From: Pseudomonas sp. S31
Lineage (GTDB): Bacteria > Pseudomonadota > Gammaproteobacteria > Pseudomonadales > Pseudomonadaceae
Direction: 5' to 3'
Length of the DNA stretch: 64,000 bases
Assembly: GCF_016648105.1 (NCBI RefSeq)
Contig: NZ_JACVVE010000024.1
Coordinates: forward strand, 42,552-106,551
Below the pieces are notes generated by a model that was given only the letters and a program-made list of their open reading frames with translations, was not told where the DNA came from and did not search any database. A program made the translations under genes and the position numbers. Positions within the stretch are counted from its first letter, which is position 1. Each line of letters opens with the position of its first letter. Positions 31,467 through 40,381 of the stretch are shown here, one piece after another.

Positions 31467-33083
31467 TCAGGAGACGATGGCGGTCGGTTGCTGATCAGGG
31501 TAGGGCTCGCTCGGGACTTCGCTTTCATCCTCGCCTTCCAGGCGCACCAGGTGGGCTGGCACGCCAGTGGCAGCGCCCCAGTAGTAGATGCCCAGCGCGC
31601 AAGCGGCGACGACGATGGTGTCCAGCGGGTGGCCTATCACGCCCAGGCCGCCGAAACTACCCAGCCAGGAGAGCAGGATGGTCACCGCATAGAAGCCGAT
31701 CAGCCAGGCTGACGAGCGCACCTGTTGGGCCAGCGAGAGGTGCTGGGTGGGAACGAAGCGACCGCACAGCAGGTACAGCACGAACATCAGGATCTGCAGC
31801 GCCAGCAGCCAGGACACGGTGTTCCAGCCGGACCAGTAGACGATCAGCGCGGCGATGATGAACGACAGCGGGCCCAGCACGCCCATGCCCTTGACCCGGA
31901 ACGGACGCGGCATGTCGGGGGCGTTGCGGCGCAGGGCGGCAACGCTGACCGGGGCCACGGCATAGCTCAGTACCAGGGCCGCCGAGACCACGTTGATCAG
32001 CGCCTCCCAGGATGGGAATGGCAGGGTCCAGAACACCGCCAGGCCAAAGGTCAGCCACAGCGCCGGGCGCGGGATGCCGGACTCGGCGTCGATTCGGGTG
32101 AAATACTTGAAGAAGGTGCCCGTCTGCGCCCAGCCATAGACCACGCGCGGAGTGGCGTTCATGTAGATGTTGCCGCAGCCGCTGGGCGATATCACCGCAT
32201 CGGCCACCACCAGGTAGGCCAGCCAGCCGACGCCCAGGGCCAGGGCGATGTCGCGGTAGGGCAGGGCCAGCTGCTGGGTCACCGCGGCCCAGCCGTTGGC
32301 CAGCATTTCGGTCGGCACGCTGCCCAGGAAGGCCAGTTGCAGCAGGGCATAGATCGCGGTGGACAAAAGTACCGAGAGGATCAAGGCGATGGGAATGGTG
32401 CGCTGTGGGTTCTTTACCTCGCTGGCCACCGAGATGATCGGTGTCAGGCCCAGGTAAGCGAAGATGATGCCGCCAGCCGATACGGCCATTTCCACGCCCG
32501 ACAGGCCGAACGGGGCAAAGCCCTGGACCGTGAAGTTTTCCGGCTTGAAGAAGGTGAACAGCACGCCGATCACCAGCAACGGCACGATGAACTTGAATAC
32601 GCTGACCAAGTTGTTGGCTTTGGCGAAGGTCTTCACGCTGCGGTAGTTGAGGAGGAAGAACAGCCCCAGCAAGGCGAACTGCACCAGCCAGCCGAGCACG
32701 GTCGGGTCGCTGCTGCCGGCCTTGGTCAGCCCGGGAAACCAGGCGGCGGCGTACTGGCGCGAGGCGACCACCTCGATGGCGATCAGGCTGGAAAAGGCGA
32801 TCAGGGTGATGAAGCCCATCAGGTAGCCGAGCAGCGGGCCGTGCGAGTACACCGGGTAACGCACCACGCCACCGGCCCGGGGCAGGGCGGCGCCAAGCTC
32901 GCAGTAGACGATGCCCAGCAACAGCACGGCAAAGCCGCCGAGGAACCAGGAGAGGATGCCGGCCGGCCCGGCGATGGCCGAGACGTGGCTGGCGGCGAAC
33001 AGCCAGCCGGAGCCGAAGATGGCGCCGAGGCCGATGAAGGTGAGGTCGAGCAATGACAGCTGTTTCTTGAATTTGCCTGACAT
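31467..33083 (-). CDS. APC-family amino-acid permease, probable hydroxyproline importer
   Basis: This 538-residue inner-membrane permease has about 12-14 hydrophobic segments. The start MSGKFKKQLSLLDLTFIGLG and GAIFGSGWLFAASHVSA are APC-type. AAAAGG lies just before the ATG. It is the first gene of the hydroxyproline operon and divergent from the AraC regulator, so uptake of hydroxyproline (or proline-like substrates) is inferred from context; sequence alone does not fix the substrate. Confidence 0.85.
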   Translation of the reverse strand: MSGKFKKQLSLLDLTFIGLGAIFGSGWLFAASHVSAIAGPAGILSWFLGGFAVLLLGIVYCELGAALPRAGGVVRYPVYSHGPLLGYLMGFITLIAFSSLIAIEVVASRQYAAAWFPGLTKAGSSDPTVLGWLVQFALLGLFFLLNYRSVKTFAKANNLVSVFKFIVPLLVIGVLFTFFKPENFTVQGFAPFGLSGVEMAVSAGGIIFAYLGLTPIISVASEVKNPQRTIPIALILSVLLSTAIYALLQLAFLGSVPTEMLANGWAAVTQQLALPYRDIALALGVGWLAYLVVADAVISPSGCGNIYMNATPRVVYGWAQTGTFFKYFTRIDAESGIPRPALWLTFGLAVFWTLPFPSWEALINVVSAALVLSYAVAPVSVAALRRNAPDMPRPFRVKGMGVLGPLSFIIAALIVYWSGWNTVSWLLALQILMFVLYLLCGRFVPTQHLSLAQQVRSSAWLIGFYAVTILLSWLGSFGGLGVIGHPLDTIVVAACALGIYYWGAATGVPAHLVRLEGEDESEVPSEPYPDQQPTAIVS

Positions 33084-33325
33084 GGGTTCGCCTTTTTGTT
33101 GGTTATTGGATAGGCAGGTCTGATGTCACGTTTGTGGCGTGTTGCGGCCGCACTCTTGTGCTGTTGGGCGGCTTGCATGAGCCATAGAGTGGACTGGTCG
33201 GGGGCGGGGATTCTTGATGGTTTTCTGCAAGGGGTATGACGAAATCGGCACAGTCGGAAAAAGTGCTGGTGCAGCAGGGAGTCGGCTGGGTAGGCTGGAG
33301 GCCTCACGATTCAAGGGTTCTAGCG

Positions 33326-34132
33326 ATGCACAGCCACCGAGATCGAGCAGATGATCGTTCCCCCCTGGCAACCCTGTATCAATCCTTGGACCAGCAACGT
33401 CCCGCCACCCTCGAAGGGTTGCTGGCCGGCGTTACGCTGCTGCTGCCGATTCTCGACGCCATCCCCAACGCAGCGATCTTCATCAAGGACGCCGAGGCCC
33501 GCTACGTGCTGGCCAACACCACCCTGGTCCAGCGCTGTGGCCTCAAGCGCCTGCAGCCACTGCTGGGCAAGACCAGCGCCGAGGTGTTCCCGGCGCAGCT
33601 GGGCCCCGGCTATACCGAGCAGGACCGCCGGGTGCTGGAGGAGGGACGGGTGCTGGAGGACCAGCTCGAACTGCACCTCTACGGCAGTCGTGAAGCCGGC
33701 TGGTGCCTGACCCACAAGCGCCCGCTGCGCAACCCGGCAGGTGAGATCATTGGCTTGGTCGGTATCTCGGTCGACCTGCAGTCAGCTGCCGACAGCCACC
33801 CGGCGTACCAGCGCCTGGCTGCGGTGGATGAGCACATCCGCCGACATTTTCATCAACCGATCAGCATGGGTGAGTTGACCCGTATCGCGGGGATTTCCGT
33901 GGCGCAACTGGAGCGCTACTGCAAGCGCGTGTTCCACCTCACGCCACGGCAGATGATCCACAAGGCACGGCTGGAGCATGCCCATCGGCTGCTGCATTCG
34001 GCGCTGCCGATCACCGAGGTCGCCCTGCGATGCGGCTACACCGACCACAGCGCTTTCAGCCGCCAGTTCAAACAGCTGACCGGGTTCACGCCACGCCAAT
34101 ACCGCCAGGCGACGGCTGGTCAGATGGACTGA
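33326..34132 (+). CDS. PAS-containing AraC-family regulator of the hydroxyproline operon
   Basis: This 268-residue activator has an N-terminal PAS-like sensor (about 25-140, with IPNAAIFIKDAEARYVLANT and GLVGISVDLQSA) and a C-terminal AraC DNA-binding domain (about 160-262, with two helix-turn-helices ending TDHSAFSRQFKQLTGFTPRQ). I prefer the ATG at 33326 (AAGGG upstream); the frame runs back to 33236 without homology. Divergent orientation to the permease gene implies control of that operon. Its 3' end overlaps the convergent LysR gene by 13 bases. Confidence 0.88.
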   Translation: MHSHRDRADDRSPLATLYQSLDQQRPATLEGLLAGVTLLLPILDAIPNAAIFIKDAEARYVLANTTLVQRCGLKRLQPLLGKTSAEVFPAQLGPGYTEQDRRVLEEGRVLEDQLELHLYGSREAGWCLTHKRPLRNPAGEIIGLVGISVDLQSAADSHPAYQRLAAVDEHIRRHFHQPISMGELTRIAGISVAQLERYCKRVFHLTPRQMIHKARLEHAHRLLHSALPITEVALRCGYTDHSAFSRQFKQLTGFTPRQYRQATAGQMD

Positions 34133-35007
34133 AACAGCCCACGCGCCTCGGTGAAACACTGCTCGGCGATGGCCGAGCGTGGCTCGCTGCGGCGCAGCAG
34201 CAGGCCGACCGGGCTATGGATGCTGGCATCGACGATGGGGATGATGCGCAGGTGTTCGCTGAGGTCTTCCAGGCCACAGTGCAGTGGCATCACCGCGCAG
34301 CACACTCCCGTGGTGATGGCCTGGATCAGCTGGAAGCTGGAGTCGCTTTCGAGTACGGCCAGGGGCTCCAGGCTGCGGCTGCGAAAGCTCAGGTCCAGTG
34401 ACTGGCGGTAGTGCATGCCTTTGCTCAGCAGCCCAAGCGGGATCTCGGCCAGGGCATTCCATTGCAACTGCGCCTGCTCGAACTGGAAATGCCGGGTGTC
34501 GTGCAGCAGGCCCATGGTGGTGGTGCCCAGTTCGATCACTTCGAAGAAACTGGCGTTGACCTGGTCGAGGTAGCAGATACCCAGGTCGAGCTGGTTGCGG
34601 CTCAGGCCATCGATGATCTGCTCGGTGCTGTGCGAGCTGAGCTGAAACTGCAGCTCGGGGTATTTCTCGCGCAGCGGCAGCAGCAGGTGCATGGGGTTGA
34701 AACTGGCCAGCGGCACCGTGCCCAGGCGCAGGCTGCCGACCACCTGGCCGCGGCAACTGGCGGCCTCGGCCTGCAGGCCGTCGTGGGCCGCGAGCAAGGT
34801 GCGGGCCCAGGCCAGGATGCGCTCGCCGGCCTCGGTGAAACCCTCGAAGCGCTGGCCGCGCTTGACCAGCACCAGGTCCAGTTCATCCTCCAGGTTGCGC
34901 AGGCGCATCGACAGCGTCGGCTGGGTGATGTGGCACAGCGCCGCAGCCTGGCCGAAGTGGCGGGTCTGGTCGAGGGCGATGAGGAACTTGAGCTGCTTGA
35001 TGTCCAT
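34120..35007 (-). CDS. LysR-family regulator beside moaB
   Basis: This 295-residue regulator opens with the winged helix-turn-helix (FLIALDQTRHFGQAAALCHI, TQPTLSMRLRNLEDELD) and continues with a LysR substrate-binding domain. It is divergent from moaB. A motif in the 140-base gap recurs before the FdhF/YdeP-like gene, so it probably controls both. Control of a formate dehydrogenase-type enzyme by such a LysR is inference from this arrangement; the effector is unknown. Confidence 0.88.
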   Translation of the reverse strand: MDIKQLKFLIALDQTRHFGQAAALCHITQPTLSMRLRNLEDELDLVLVKRGQRFEGFTEAGERILAWARTLLAAHDGLQAEAASCRGQVVGSLRLGTVPLASFNPMHLLLPLREKYPELQFQLSSHSTEQIIDGLSRNQLDLGICYLDQVNASFFEVIELGTTTMGLLHDTRHFQFEQAQLQWNALAEIPLGLLSKGMHYRQSLDLSFRSRSLEPLAVLESDSSFQLIQAITTGVCCAVMPLHCGLEDLSEHLRIIPIVDASIHSPVGLLLRRSEPRSAIAEQCFTEARGLFQSI

Positions 35008-35081
35008 GGAAGTGCCTGGCGTCTGGTTGAGCAGACCTTAACCCACGTCTGCGATAGATGTCATTGATCGGCCGGTACGCC

Positions 35082-35099
35082 ATATCGATTGGACGCCCT
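35082..35099 (+). promoter_or_regulatory. Candidate LysR site upstream of moaB (motif copy 1)
   Basis: ATATCGATTGGACGCCCT ends 49 bases before the moaB start and lies between the divergent lysR and moaB genes. 16 of 18 positions match the sequence at 37892-37909, which ends 52 bases before the molybdoenzyme gene. Confidence 0.55.
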
Positions 35100-35147
35100 G
35101 GAGCCATGCGCCTAGCGTGGCGACAATGCCATTCAAGGAGCTCTACC

Positions 35148-35687
35148 GTGCGCGTCCAAGCCGATGCGGTCTTCGTACCGCTCAACATCGCCGTGCTGAC
35201 CGTCAGCGATACCCGTACCTACGACAATGATACTTCTGGCGAGCTGCTGGCCAGCCGCTCGCTGGAAGTGGGCCACCGCCTGGTGGCGCGCGCGCTGCTC
35301 AAGGACGACCTGTACAAGATCCGCGCCCAGGTCGCCACCTGGATCGCCGATGACGACGTGCAGGTGGTGCTGATCACCGGCGGCACTGGCTTCACCGGGC
35401 GCGACAGCACGCCGGAAGCGGTGCAGTGCCTGCTGGATCGGCATATCGATGGGTTCGGCGAGCTGTTCCGCGCCTTGTCGATTCTCGATATCGGCAGCTC
35501 GACGGTGCAGAGCCGAGCGCTGGCGGGAATGGCCAATGGCACCCTGGTGTGCTGCCTGCCAGGTTCGACCGGGGCCTGTCGCACGGCCTGGGAAGGGATC
35601 CTGGCGGAGCAGCTGGATGCGCGGCATCGGCCGTGCAATTTCGTCAAGCACCTGAAGCCGATCGAGGCCTGTGAAAGCCGCGGTTAG
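35148..35687 (+). CDS. moaB: Molybdenum cofactor biosynthesis protein B
   Basis: This MoaB/Mog-family protein adenylates molybdopterin during molybdenum cofactor assembly. The 179-residue product carries LNIAVLTVSDTRTYDNDTSG and VLITGGTGFTGRDSTPEA, both family hallmarks. The start is GTG 35148, preceded by AAGGAG at good spacing; the longer frame from 35058 crosses the promoter. It converges on the bestrophin gene with ten bases between stops and is divergent from the LysR gene. Confidence 0.94.
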   Translation: MRVQADAVFVPLNIAVLTVSDTRTYDNDTSGELLASRSLEVGHRLVARALLKDDLYKIRAQVATWIADDDVQVVLITGGTGFTGRDSTPEAVQCLLDRHIDGFGELFRALSILDIGSSTVQSRALAGMANGTLVCCLPGSTGACRTAWEGILAEQLDARHRPCNFVKHLKPIEACESRG

Positions 35688-35696
35688 CCTGCGACT

Positions 35697-36596
35697 TCAA
35701 CTCAACACATACGCCACCGGCTGCAACGCCGGTGGCAGCGTAGTCTCCCCCAGCGCCGACAGCACATCGCGCTCGATCGTGCGCACCATGGCATCGGTCG
35801 GCAGGTCGTTCTCGTCACGGCCGAACGGGTCTTCCAGCTCGTTGCCGATGGCATCCAACCCGAAGAACGTATAACCGACGATGGTAGTGAACAGCGGTGC
35901 CAGCCAGCCCAGCGGTTCGGCCAGGGCAAATGGCAACAGCAGGCAGAAGATGTAGATGGTGCGGTGCAGCAACAGGGTGTAGGGGAAGGGTAGCGGCGTG
36001 CCCTTGATCCGCTCGCAGGTGGCCTGCACCTGGGCCAGCCCCACCAGGCGCTGCTCCAGCAGGGTGTAGCGCCACTCGCTGATCGCCTGTCGTTCTGCAA
36101 GGCGCGAGCAGCGTGCGCCCACCTCGCGCAGGATGCCGTCGCAGACATTGTGCGCGCCCACTGCCTGCGGCTCGGCCAGCCACGGGCGCGCGACGGCCAG
36201 TTCGTCTTCGCCGCGCAACCTGGCGTTGAGCGCGTGGGCAAAGCCGCACAGGTCGCGCAGCAGGGCATGGCGTTGTTGCGGATCGGTGATCGCCACGCTT
36301 TCCCGAGTGAACGAGCGGATTTCGATGATCATCTGCCCCCAGGCCTTGCGCCCTTCCCACCAGCGGTCGTAGCAGGCGTTATTGCGAAAGCTCATGAAGA
36401 TCGACAGCGACAACCCGAGCAAGGTGAACGGCGTGGCGCTGACTGGATAGAAAAATGCCGGGAAGTGCCGCTCGACCAGCACGATCAACGCGGCCAGCAG
36501 GGTGATCATCAGGCAGCGCAGGGCGATGCGCTTGACGATCGATCCCTTGAGGGTGAACAGCACGCGCAGCACATCGGGGTGGGGGTGGACGATCAT
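35697..36596 (-). CDS. Bestrophin-family membrane protein
   Basis: This 299-residue inner-membrane protein belongs to the bestrophin/UPF0187 (YneE) family, whose bacterial members form pentameric ion channels. Recognisable parts are LSIFMSFRNNACYDRWWEGR, LLHRTIYIFCLLLPFALAEP and FFGLDAIGNELEDPFGRDEN. The ATG at 36596 starts the conserved MIVHPHPD...; the longer frame overlaps moaA and is rejected. It follows moaA by 20 bases on the same strand. A link to molybdenum metabolism is not obvious. Confidence 0.88.
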   Translation of the reverse strand: MIVHPHPDVLRVLFTLKGSIVKRIALRCLMITLLAALIVLVERHFPAFFYPVSATPFTLLGLSLSIFMSFRNNACYDRWWEGRKAWGQMIIEIRSFTRESVAITDPQQRHALLRDLCGFAHALNARLRGEDELAVARPWLAEPQAVGAHNVCDGILREVGARCSRLAERQAISEWRYTLLEQRLVGLAQVQATCERIKGTPLPFPYTLLLHRTIYIFCLLLPFALAEPLGWLAPLFTTIVGYTFFGLDAIGNELEDPFGRDENDLPTDAMVRTIERDVLSALGETTLPPALQPVAYVLS

Positions 36597-36616
36597 GGAA
36601 ATCCAGAGACGGCCGA

Positions 36617-37621
36617 TCAGCCGCCGGTCATGTTCATGAAACGCAGGATCTGCACCTCGCCACCGACTTCGAAGTGGTGACGGTAGGGTTTGAGGTGCAG
36701 GGAGTCGCGGATGGCTTTTTCCAGCCGGTCGGCATTGCCGGGGTGAGCGCGCAGTACCTGTTTGAGGTCCATCGAGTGCTCGTTGCCCAGGCATAGCAGC
36801 AACCGGCCCTCGACGGTGAGGCGTACGCGGTTGCAGGTGGCGCAGAAGTTGTGGCTGTGTGGCGAGATGAAGCCGACCCGGGTGCTGGCGGATTCGGCCA
36901 GGCGCCAGTAGCGCGCCGGGCCTTGGGACGACTCGGCCGATTCGATCAGGTTAAAGCGCTCAGCCAGGCGGTCGCGGACTTCGTCGCTGGAGCAGAACGA
37001 CTCGCCGCGCTCATGCTCGCTGATCACCCCCAGCGGCATTTCCTCGATGAAGGTGATGTCCAGTTCGCGGTCGATGGCGAACTGCACCAGGTCGACCAGT
37101 TCGTGGTCGTTGCGGCCCTTGAGTACCACGCAGTTGAGCTTGGTGCGCTGGAAGCCGGCGCGGCGCGCGGCGTCGATACCGGCGATCACCTGGGCAAGGT
37201 CGCCGGTGCGGGTGAGCCGCTTGAAACGTTCGGTATCGAGACTGTCGAGGCTGATGTTCAGGCGCGACAACCCGGCGTCGAACAGGGGTTGGGCCAGGCG
37301 CCCGAGCTGCGAGCCGTTGCTGGTCATGCACAGTTCGCGCAGGCCGGGCAGGGCAGCGATGCGCTGGCACAACTCGACGATACCCTGGCGCACCAGTGGC
37401 TCGCCACCGGTCAGGCGGATCTTGCGGGTGCCGAGGGCGACGAAGCGCTCGGCCACCAGGAACAGCTCTTCGAGACTGAGGATTTGCTGGCGCGGGAGGA
37501 ACTGCATGTCTTCGGCCATGCAGTAGACGCAGCGGAAGTCGCAGCGGTCAGTGACCGACATCCGCAGGTAGTCGATTTTCCGGTTGAAGCCGTCGATCAG
37601 GGCCCGGCTGTTCTGTTCCAC
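36617..37621 (-). CDS. moaA: GTP 3',8-cyclase MoaA
   Basis: This radical-SAM enzyme makes the first molybdopterin precursor from GTP. The 334 residues hold both iron-sulfur sites: the SAM cluster C-x3-C-x2-C at Cys27, Cys31 and Cys34 (TDRCDFRCVYC), and the C-terminal C-x2-C-x13-C (FCATCNRVRLTVEGRLLLC). The protein ends in the conserved Gly-Gly needed for catalysis. It is divergent from the FdhF/YdeP-like gene, so cofactor synthesis sits beside a cofactor user. Confidence 0.95.
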   Translation of the reverse strand: MEQNSRALIDGFNRKIDYLRMSVTDRCDFRCVYCMAEDMQFLPRQQILSLEELFLVAERFVALGTRKIRLTGGEPLVRQGIVELCQRIAALPGLRELCMTSNGSQLGRLAQPLFDAGLSRLNISLDSLDTERFKRLTRTGDLAQVIAGIDAARRAGFQRTKLNCVVLKGRNDHELVDLVQFAIDRELDITFIEEMPLGVISEHERGESFCSSDEVRDRLAERFNLIESAESSQGPARYWRLAESASTRVGFISPHSHNFCATCNRVRLTVEGRLLLCLGNEHSMDLKQVLRAHPGNADRLEKAIRDSLHLKPYRHHFEVGGEVQILRFMNMTGG

Positions 37622-37748
37622 GTGCTCGCTCGAATAAGGGGGTGGCTACTGAATCCAAGCTATAACCTGCGGCCAACCCCGTCAAATTGCTTTGCCCGAC
37701 TGCTTGATCAATGGCGTCTATCAAGGATTTCGGTTTGCCGGCGGTATT

Positions 37749-37842
37749 GGCCCCTTCGCGGGTAAACCCGCTCCTACAGGGATTTTTGCTGCCCCTGAAA
37801 GCGCCGCTCTACCTGTAGGAGCGGGCTTGCCCGCGAAGAGGT
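37749..37842. repeat. REP inverted pair
   Basis: GGCCCCTTCGCGGGTAAACC is paired with GGGCTTGCCCGCGAAGAGGT; the inner ends read CTCCTACAGG and CCTGTAGGAG. It lies between divergent moaA and the molybdoenzyme gene, upstream of the shared motif. Confidence 0.88.
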
Positions 37843-37891
37843 CAGCCCCATTCCACAGGCATGATCGAAACCGCCTATCACGCCGTAAGGT

Positions 37892-37909
37892 ATTTCGATT
37901 GGACGGCCT
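37892..37909 (+). promoter_or_regulatory. Candidate LysR site upstream of the molybdoenzyme gene (motif copy 2)
   Basis: ATTTCGATTGGACGGCCT matches the moaB upstream motif at 16 of 18 positions and is similarly spaced from its start codon. A further loosely shared block (CACGCTCCATAGGCTGG versus ATGCGCCTAGCGTGG) follows each copy and may hold the -10 element. Confidence 0.55.
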
Positions 37910-37960
37910 CCCCCACGCTCCATAGGCTGGATAAAAGCATCGAGCGTGAGGAACCATCGC

Positions 37961-40291
37961 ATGAGCCAGGACCAACACATCAGGGACTACAAGGGCCCTG
38001 CCGCCGGCTGGGGGGCGCTGAAGAGCGTGACCAAGAGCTGGCTCGGCAGCGACAACGCCTTCAAGAACCTGCGGGCCATGCTCAAGACCAACCAGAACGG
38101 CGGCTTCGACTGCCCCGGCTGCGCATGGGGCGAGTCGCCGGAAAGCGACATGGTCAAGTTCTGCGAGAACGGCGCCAAGGCGGTCAACTGGGAAGCCACC
38201 GGCCGCTCGGTGGACCCGGCGTTCTTCGCCAGGTACAGCGTCAGCGCGCTGCGCGACCAGACCGACTACTGGCTCGAATACCAAGGCCGCCTGACCCACC
38301 CGATGCGCTACGACGCTGCCTCCGACCACTATGTCGAGACTACCTGGCAAGAGGCGTTCGAACTGATCGCCAGCCATCTGCGGGCGCTCGACTCGCCGGA
38401 TGAGGCCGAGTTCTACACCTCCGGCCGGGCCAGCAACGAGGCGGCGTTCCTCTACCAGTTGTTCGTCCGCGCCTACGGCACCAACAACTTCCCCGACTGC
38501 TCGAACATGTGCCACGAAGCAAGCGGTGCGGGTATGTCGGAAACCCTTGGCGTCGGCAAGGGCACCGTGGTGTTCCATGACCTGGAGTTGGCTGATGCGA
38601 TCTTCGTCATCGGCCAGAATCCTGGCACCAATCACCCGCGCATGCTCGAACCGCTGCGCGAGGCGGTCAAGCGCGGCGCCCAGGTGGTGTGCTTCAACCC
38701 GCTCAAGGAGCGCGGCCTGGAGCGCTTCCAGCACCCGCAGCACCCGCTGGAGATGCTCAGCAATGGCTCCGAACCGACCACCAACGCCTACTTCCGTCCG
38801 GCCCTGGGCGGCGACATGGCGGCCTTGCGCGGCATGGCCAAGTTTCTCTTGCAGTGGGAACGCGAAGCCCAGGCCAAGGGTGAACCGGCAGTGTTCGACC
38901 ATGCCTTCATCGCCGAGCACACCTCAGGTGTCGACGCCTACCTGGCTGCGGTGGATGCCACCCCTTGGGCGCACATCGTCAAGCAGTCGGGGCTGACCCT
39001 GGCCGAGATCGAGCTGGCCGCGCGCATGTACCGCAAGGCCGAGCGGGTGATCATGTGCTGGGCCATGGGCGTCACCCAGCATCGTCACTCGGTGCCGACC
39101 GTGCAGGAAATCGTCAACCTGCAGCTGCTGCGCGGTAACGTCGGCAAGCCGGGTGCCGGCCTGTCGCCGGTGCGCGGGCACAGCAATGTGCAGGGCGACC
39201 GCACCATGGGAATCGACGAAAAGCCCAAGGCTGCCTTGCTCGACGCCCTGGAACGACGCTTCCAGTTCCGTGTGCCGCGCGCCCACGGGCATAACGCGGT
39301 GCTGGCGATCAAGGCCATGGAAGAGGGGCGGGCCAAGGTCTTCGTCGCGCTGGGTGGCAACTTCGCCCAGGCCACGCCGGACACCCCGCGCACCCACGCG
39401 GCGTTGCGCAATTGCGCGCTGACCGTGCAGATATCCACCAAACTCAACCGTTCGCACCTGGTCACCGGCCGCGATGCGCTGATCCTGCCGTGCCTGGGCC
39501 GGACCGAAATCGACATGCAGGCCGAGGGGCCCCAGGGCGTGACCGTGGAGGACACCTTCAGCATGGTGCATATCTCCAACGGCCAGTTGCGCCCACGTTC
39601 CGCACACATGCGTTCGGAGCCGTGGATCATTGCCGGCATGGCCAAGGCCACGCTGGGCAACCAGCCGATCGACTGGGAACATGCGGTAGCGGACTACAAC
39701 CGGATTCGCGACATGATCGCCGACGTCATCCCCGGGTTCGCCGATTTCAACCAGCGCCTGCAACACCCGGGTGGCTTCCACCTGGGCAACAGCGCCGCCG
39801 ATCGCAGCTGGCGCACCGTTACCGGCAAGGCGCGCTTCATGCCGCATGCCTTGCCCGAGGAGCTGGTCAACGCGCAGGTGCTGGCGCGTGGCGACAAGCC
39901 GGACCTGATCCTGCAGACCATGCGCTCGCACGACCAGTACAACACCACGCTGTATGGCCTCGACGATCGCTATCGCGGTGTGTTCGGGCTGCGTGAGGTG
40001 GTATTCGTCAGCGAGGCGGACATCCGCCGGCTGGGCTTCGAGCCGGGCGAGCATGTGGACCTGGTGTCGCTCTGGGAGGATGGCGTGGAGCGGCGGGTAT
40101 CCGGGTTCCGCCTGGTGCCCTATGACATTCCCGATGGGCAGGCGGCGGCCTATTACCCGGAGACCAACCCACTGGTACCGCTGGAAAGCTATGGTGAGGG
40201 GACTTATACGCCGACCTCGAAGTTCGTGGCGATTCGGTTGGAGAAGGCGCGGGCAGGGAACCGGATCGAGGCGGTGTTGGCGTCCGATTGA
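37961..40291 (+). CDS. FdhF/YdeP-family molybdopterin oxidoreductase
   Basis: This 776-residue enzyme belongs to the molybdopterin oxidoreductase superfamily, the FdhF/YdeP branch. Cysteines Cys51 and Cys54 (FDCPGCAWGES) form only part of the usual [4Fe-4S] motif, as in YdeP-type proteins. NNFPDCSNMCHEASG marks the cofactor region, and the C-terminal molydop-binding domain starts near DLILQTMRSHDQYNTTLYG. GAGGA precedes the ATG at 37961. There is no signal peptide, and no other subunit or FdhD gene in the window. The substrate (formate or something else) is undetermined. E. coli YdeP is linked to acid resistance. Confidence 0.88.
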   Translation: MSQDQHIRDYKGPAAGWGALKSVTKSWLGSDNAFKNLRAMLKTNQNGGFDCPGCAWGESPESDMVKFCENGAKAVNWEATGRSVDPAFFARYSVSALRDQTDYWLEYQGRLTHPMRYDAASDHYVETTWQEAFELIASHLRALDSPDEAEFYTSGRASNEAAFLYQLFVRAYGTNNFPDCSNMCHEASGAGMSETLGVGKGTVVFHDLELADAIFVIGQNPGTNHPRMLEPLREAVKRGAQVVCFNPLKERGLERFQHPQHPLEMLSNGSEPTTNAYFRPALGGDMAALRGMAKFLLQWEREAQAKGEPAVFDHAFIAEHTSGVDAYLAAVDATPWAHIVKQSGLTLAEIELAARMYRKAERVIMCWAMGVTQHRHSVPTVQEIVNLQLLRGNVGKPGAGLSPVRGHSNVQGDRTMGIDEKPKAALLDALERRFQFRVPRAHGHNAVLAIKAMEEGRAKVFVALGGNFAQATPDTPRTHAALRNCALTVQISTKLNRSHLVTGRDALILPCLGRTEIDMQAEGPQGVTVEDTFSMVHISNGQLRPRSAHMRSEPWIIAGMAKATLGNQPIDWEHAVADYNRIRDMIADVIPGFADFNQRLQHPGGFHLGNSAADRSWRTVTGKARFMPHALPEELVNAQVLARGDKPDLILQTMRSHDQYNTTLYGLDDRYRGVFGLREVVFVSEADIRRLGFEPGEHVDLVSLWEDGVERRVSGFRLVPYDIPDGQAAAYYPETNPLVPLESYGEGTYTPTSKFVAIRLEKARAGNRIEAVLASD

Positions 40292-40301
40292 TCGTCTGCC
40301 T

Positions 40302-40373
40302 GTTCGCGGGTAAACCCGCTCCTACAGAAGGTGACACCCCCCTGTAGGAGCGGGTTTACCCGCGAATAGGCCG
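40302..40373. repeat. REP inverted pair
   Basis: TTCGCGGGTAAACCCGCTCC and GGAGCGGGTTTACCCGCGAA are exact complements around a short centre (TACAGAAGGTGACACCCCCC then TGTA). It lies between two convergent genes. Confidence 0.92.
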
Positions 40374-40381
40374 GCACCGAT

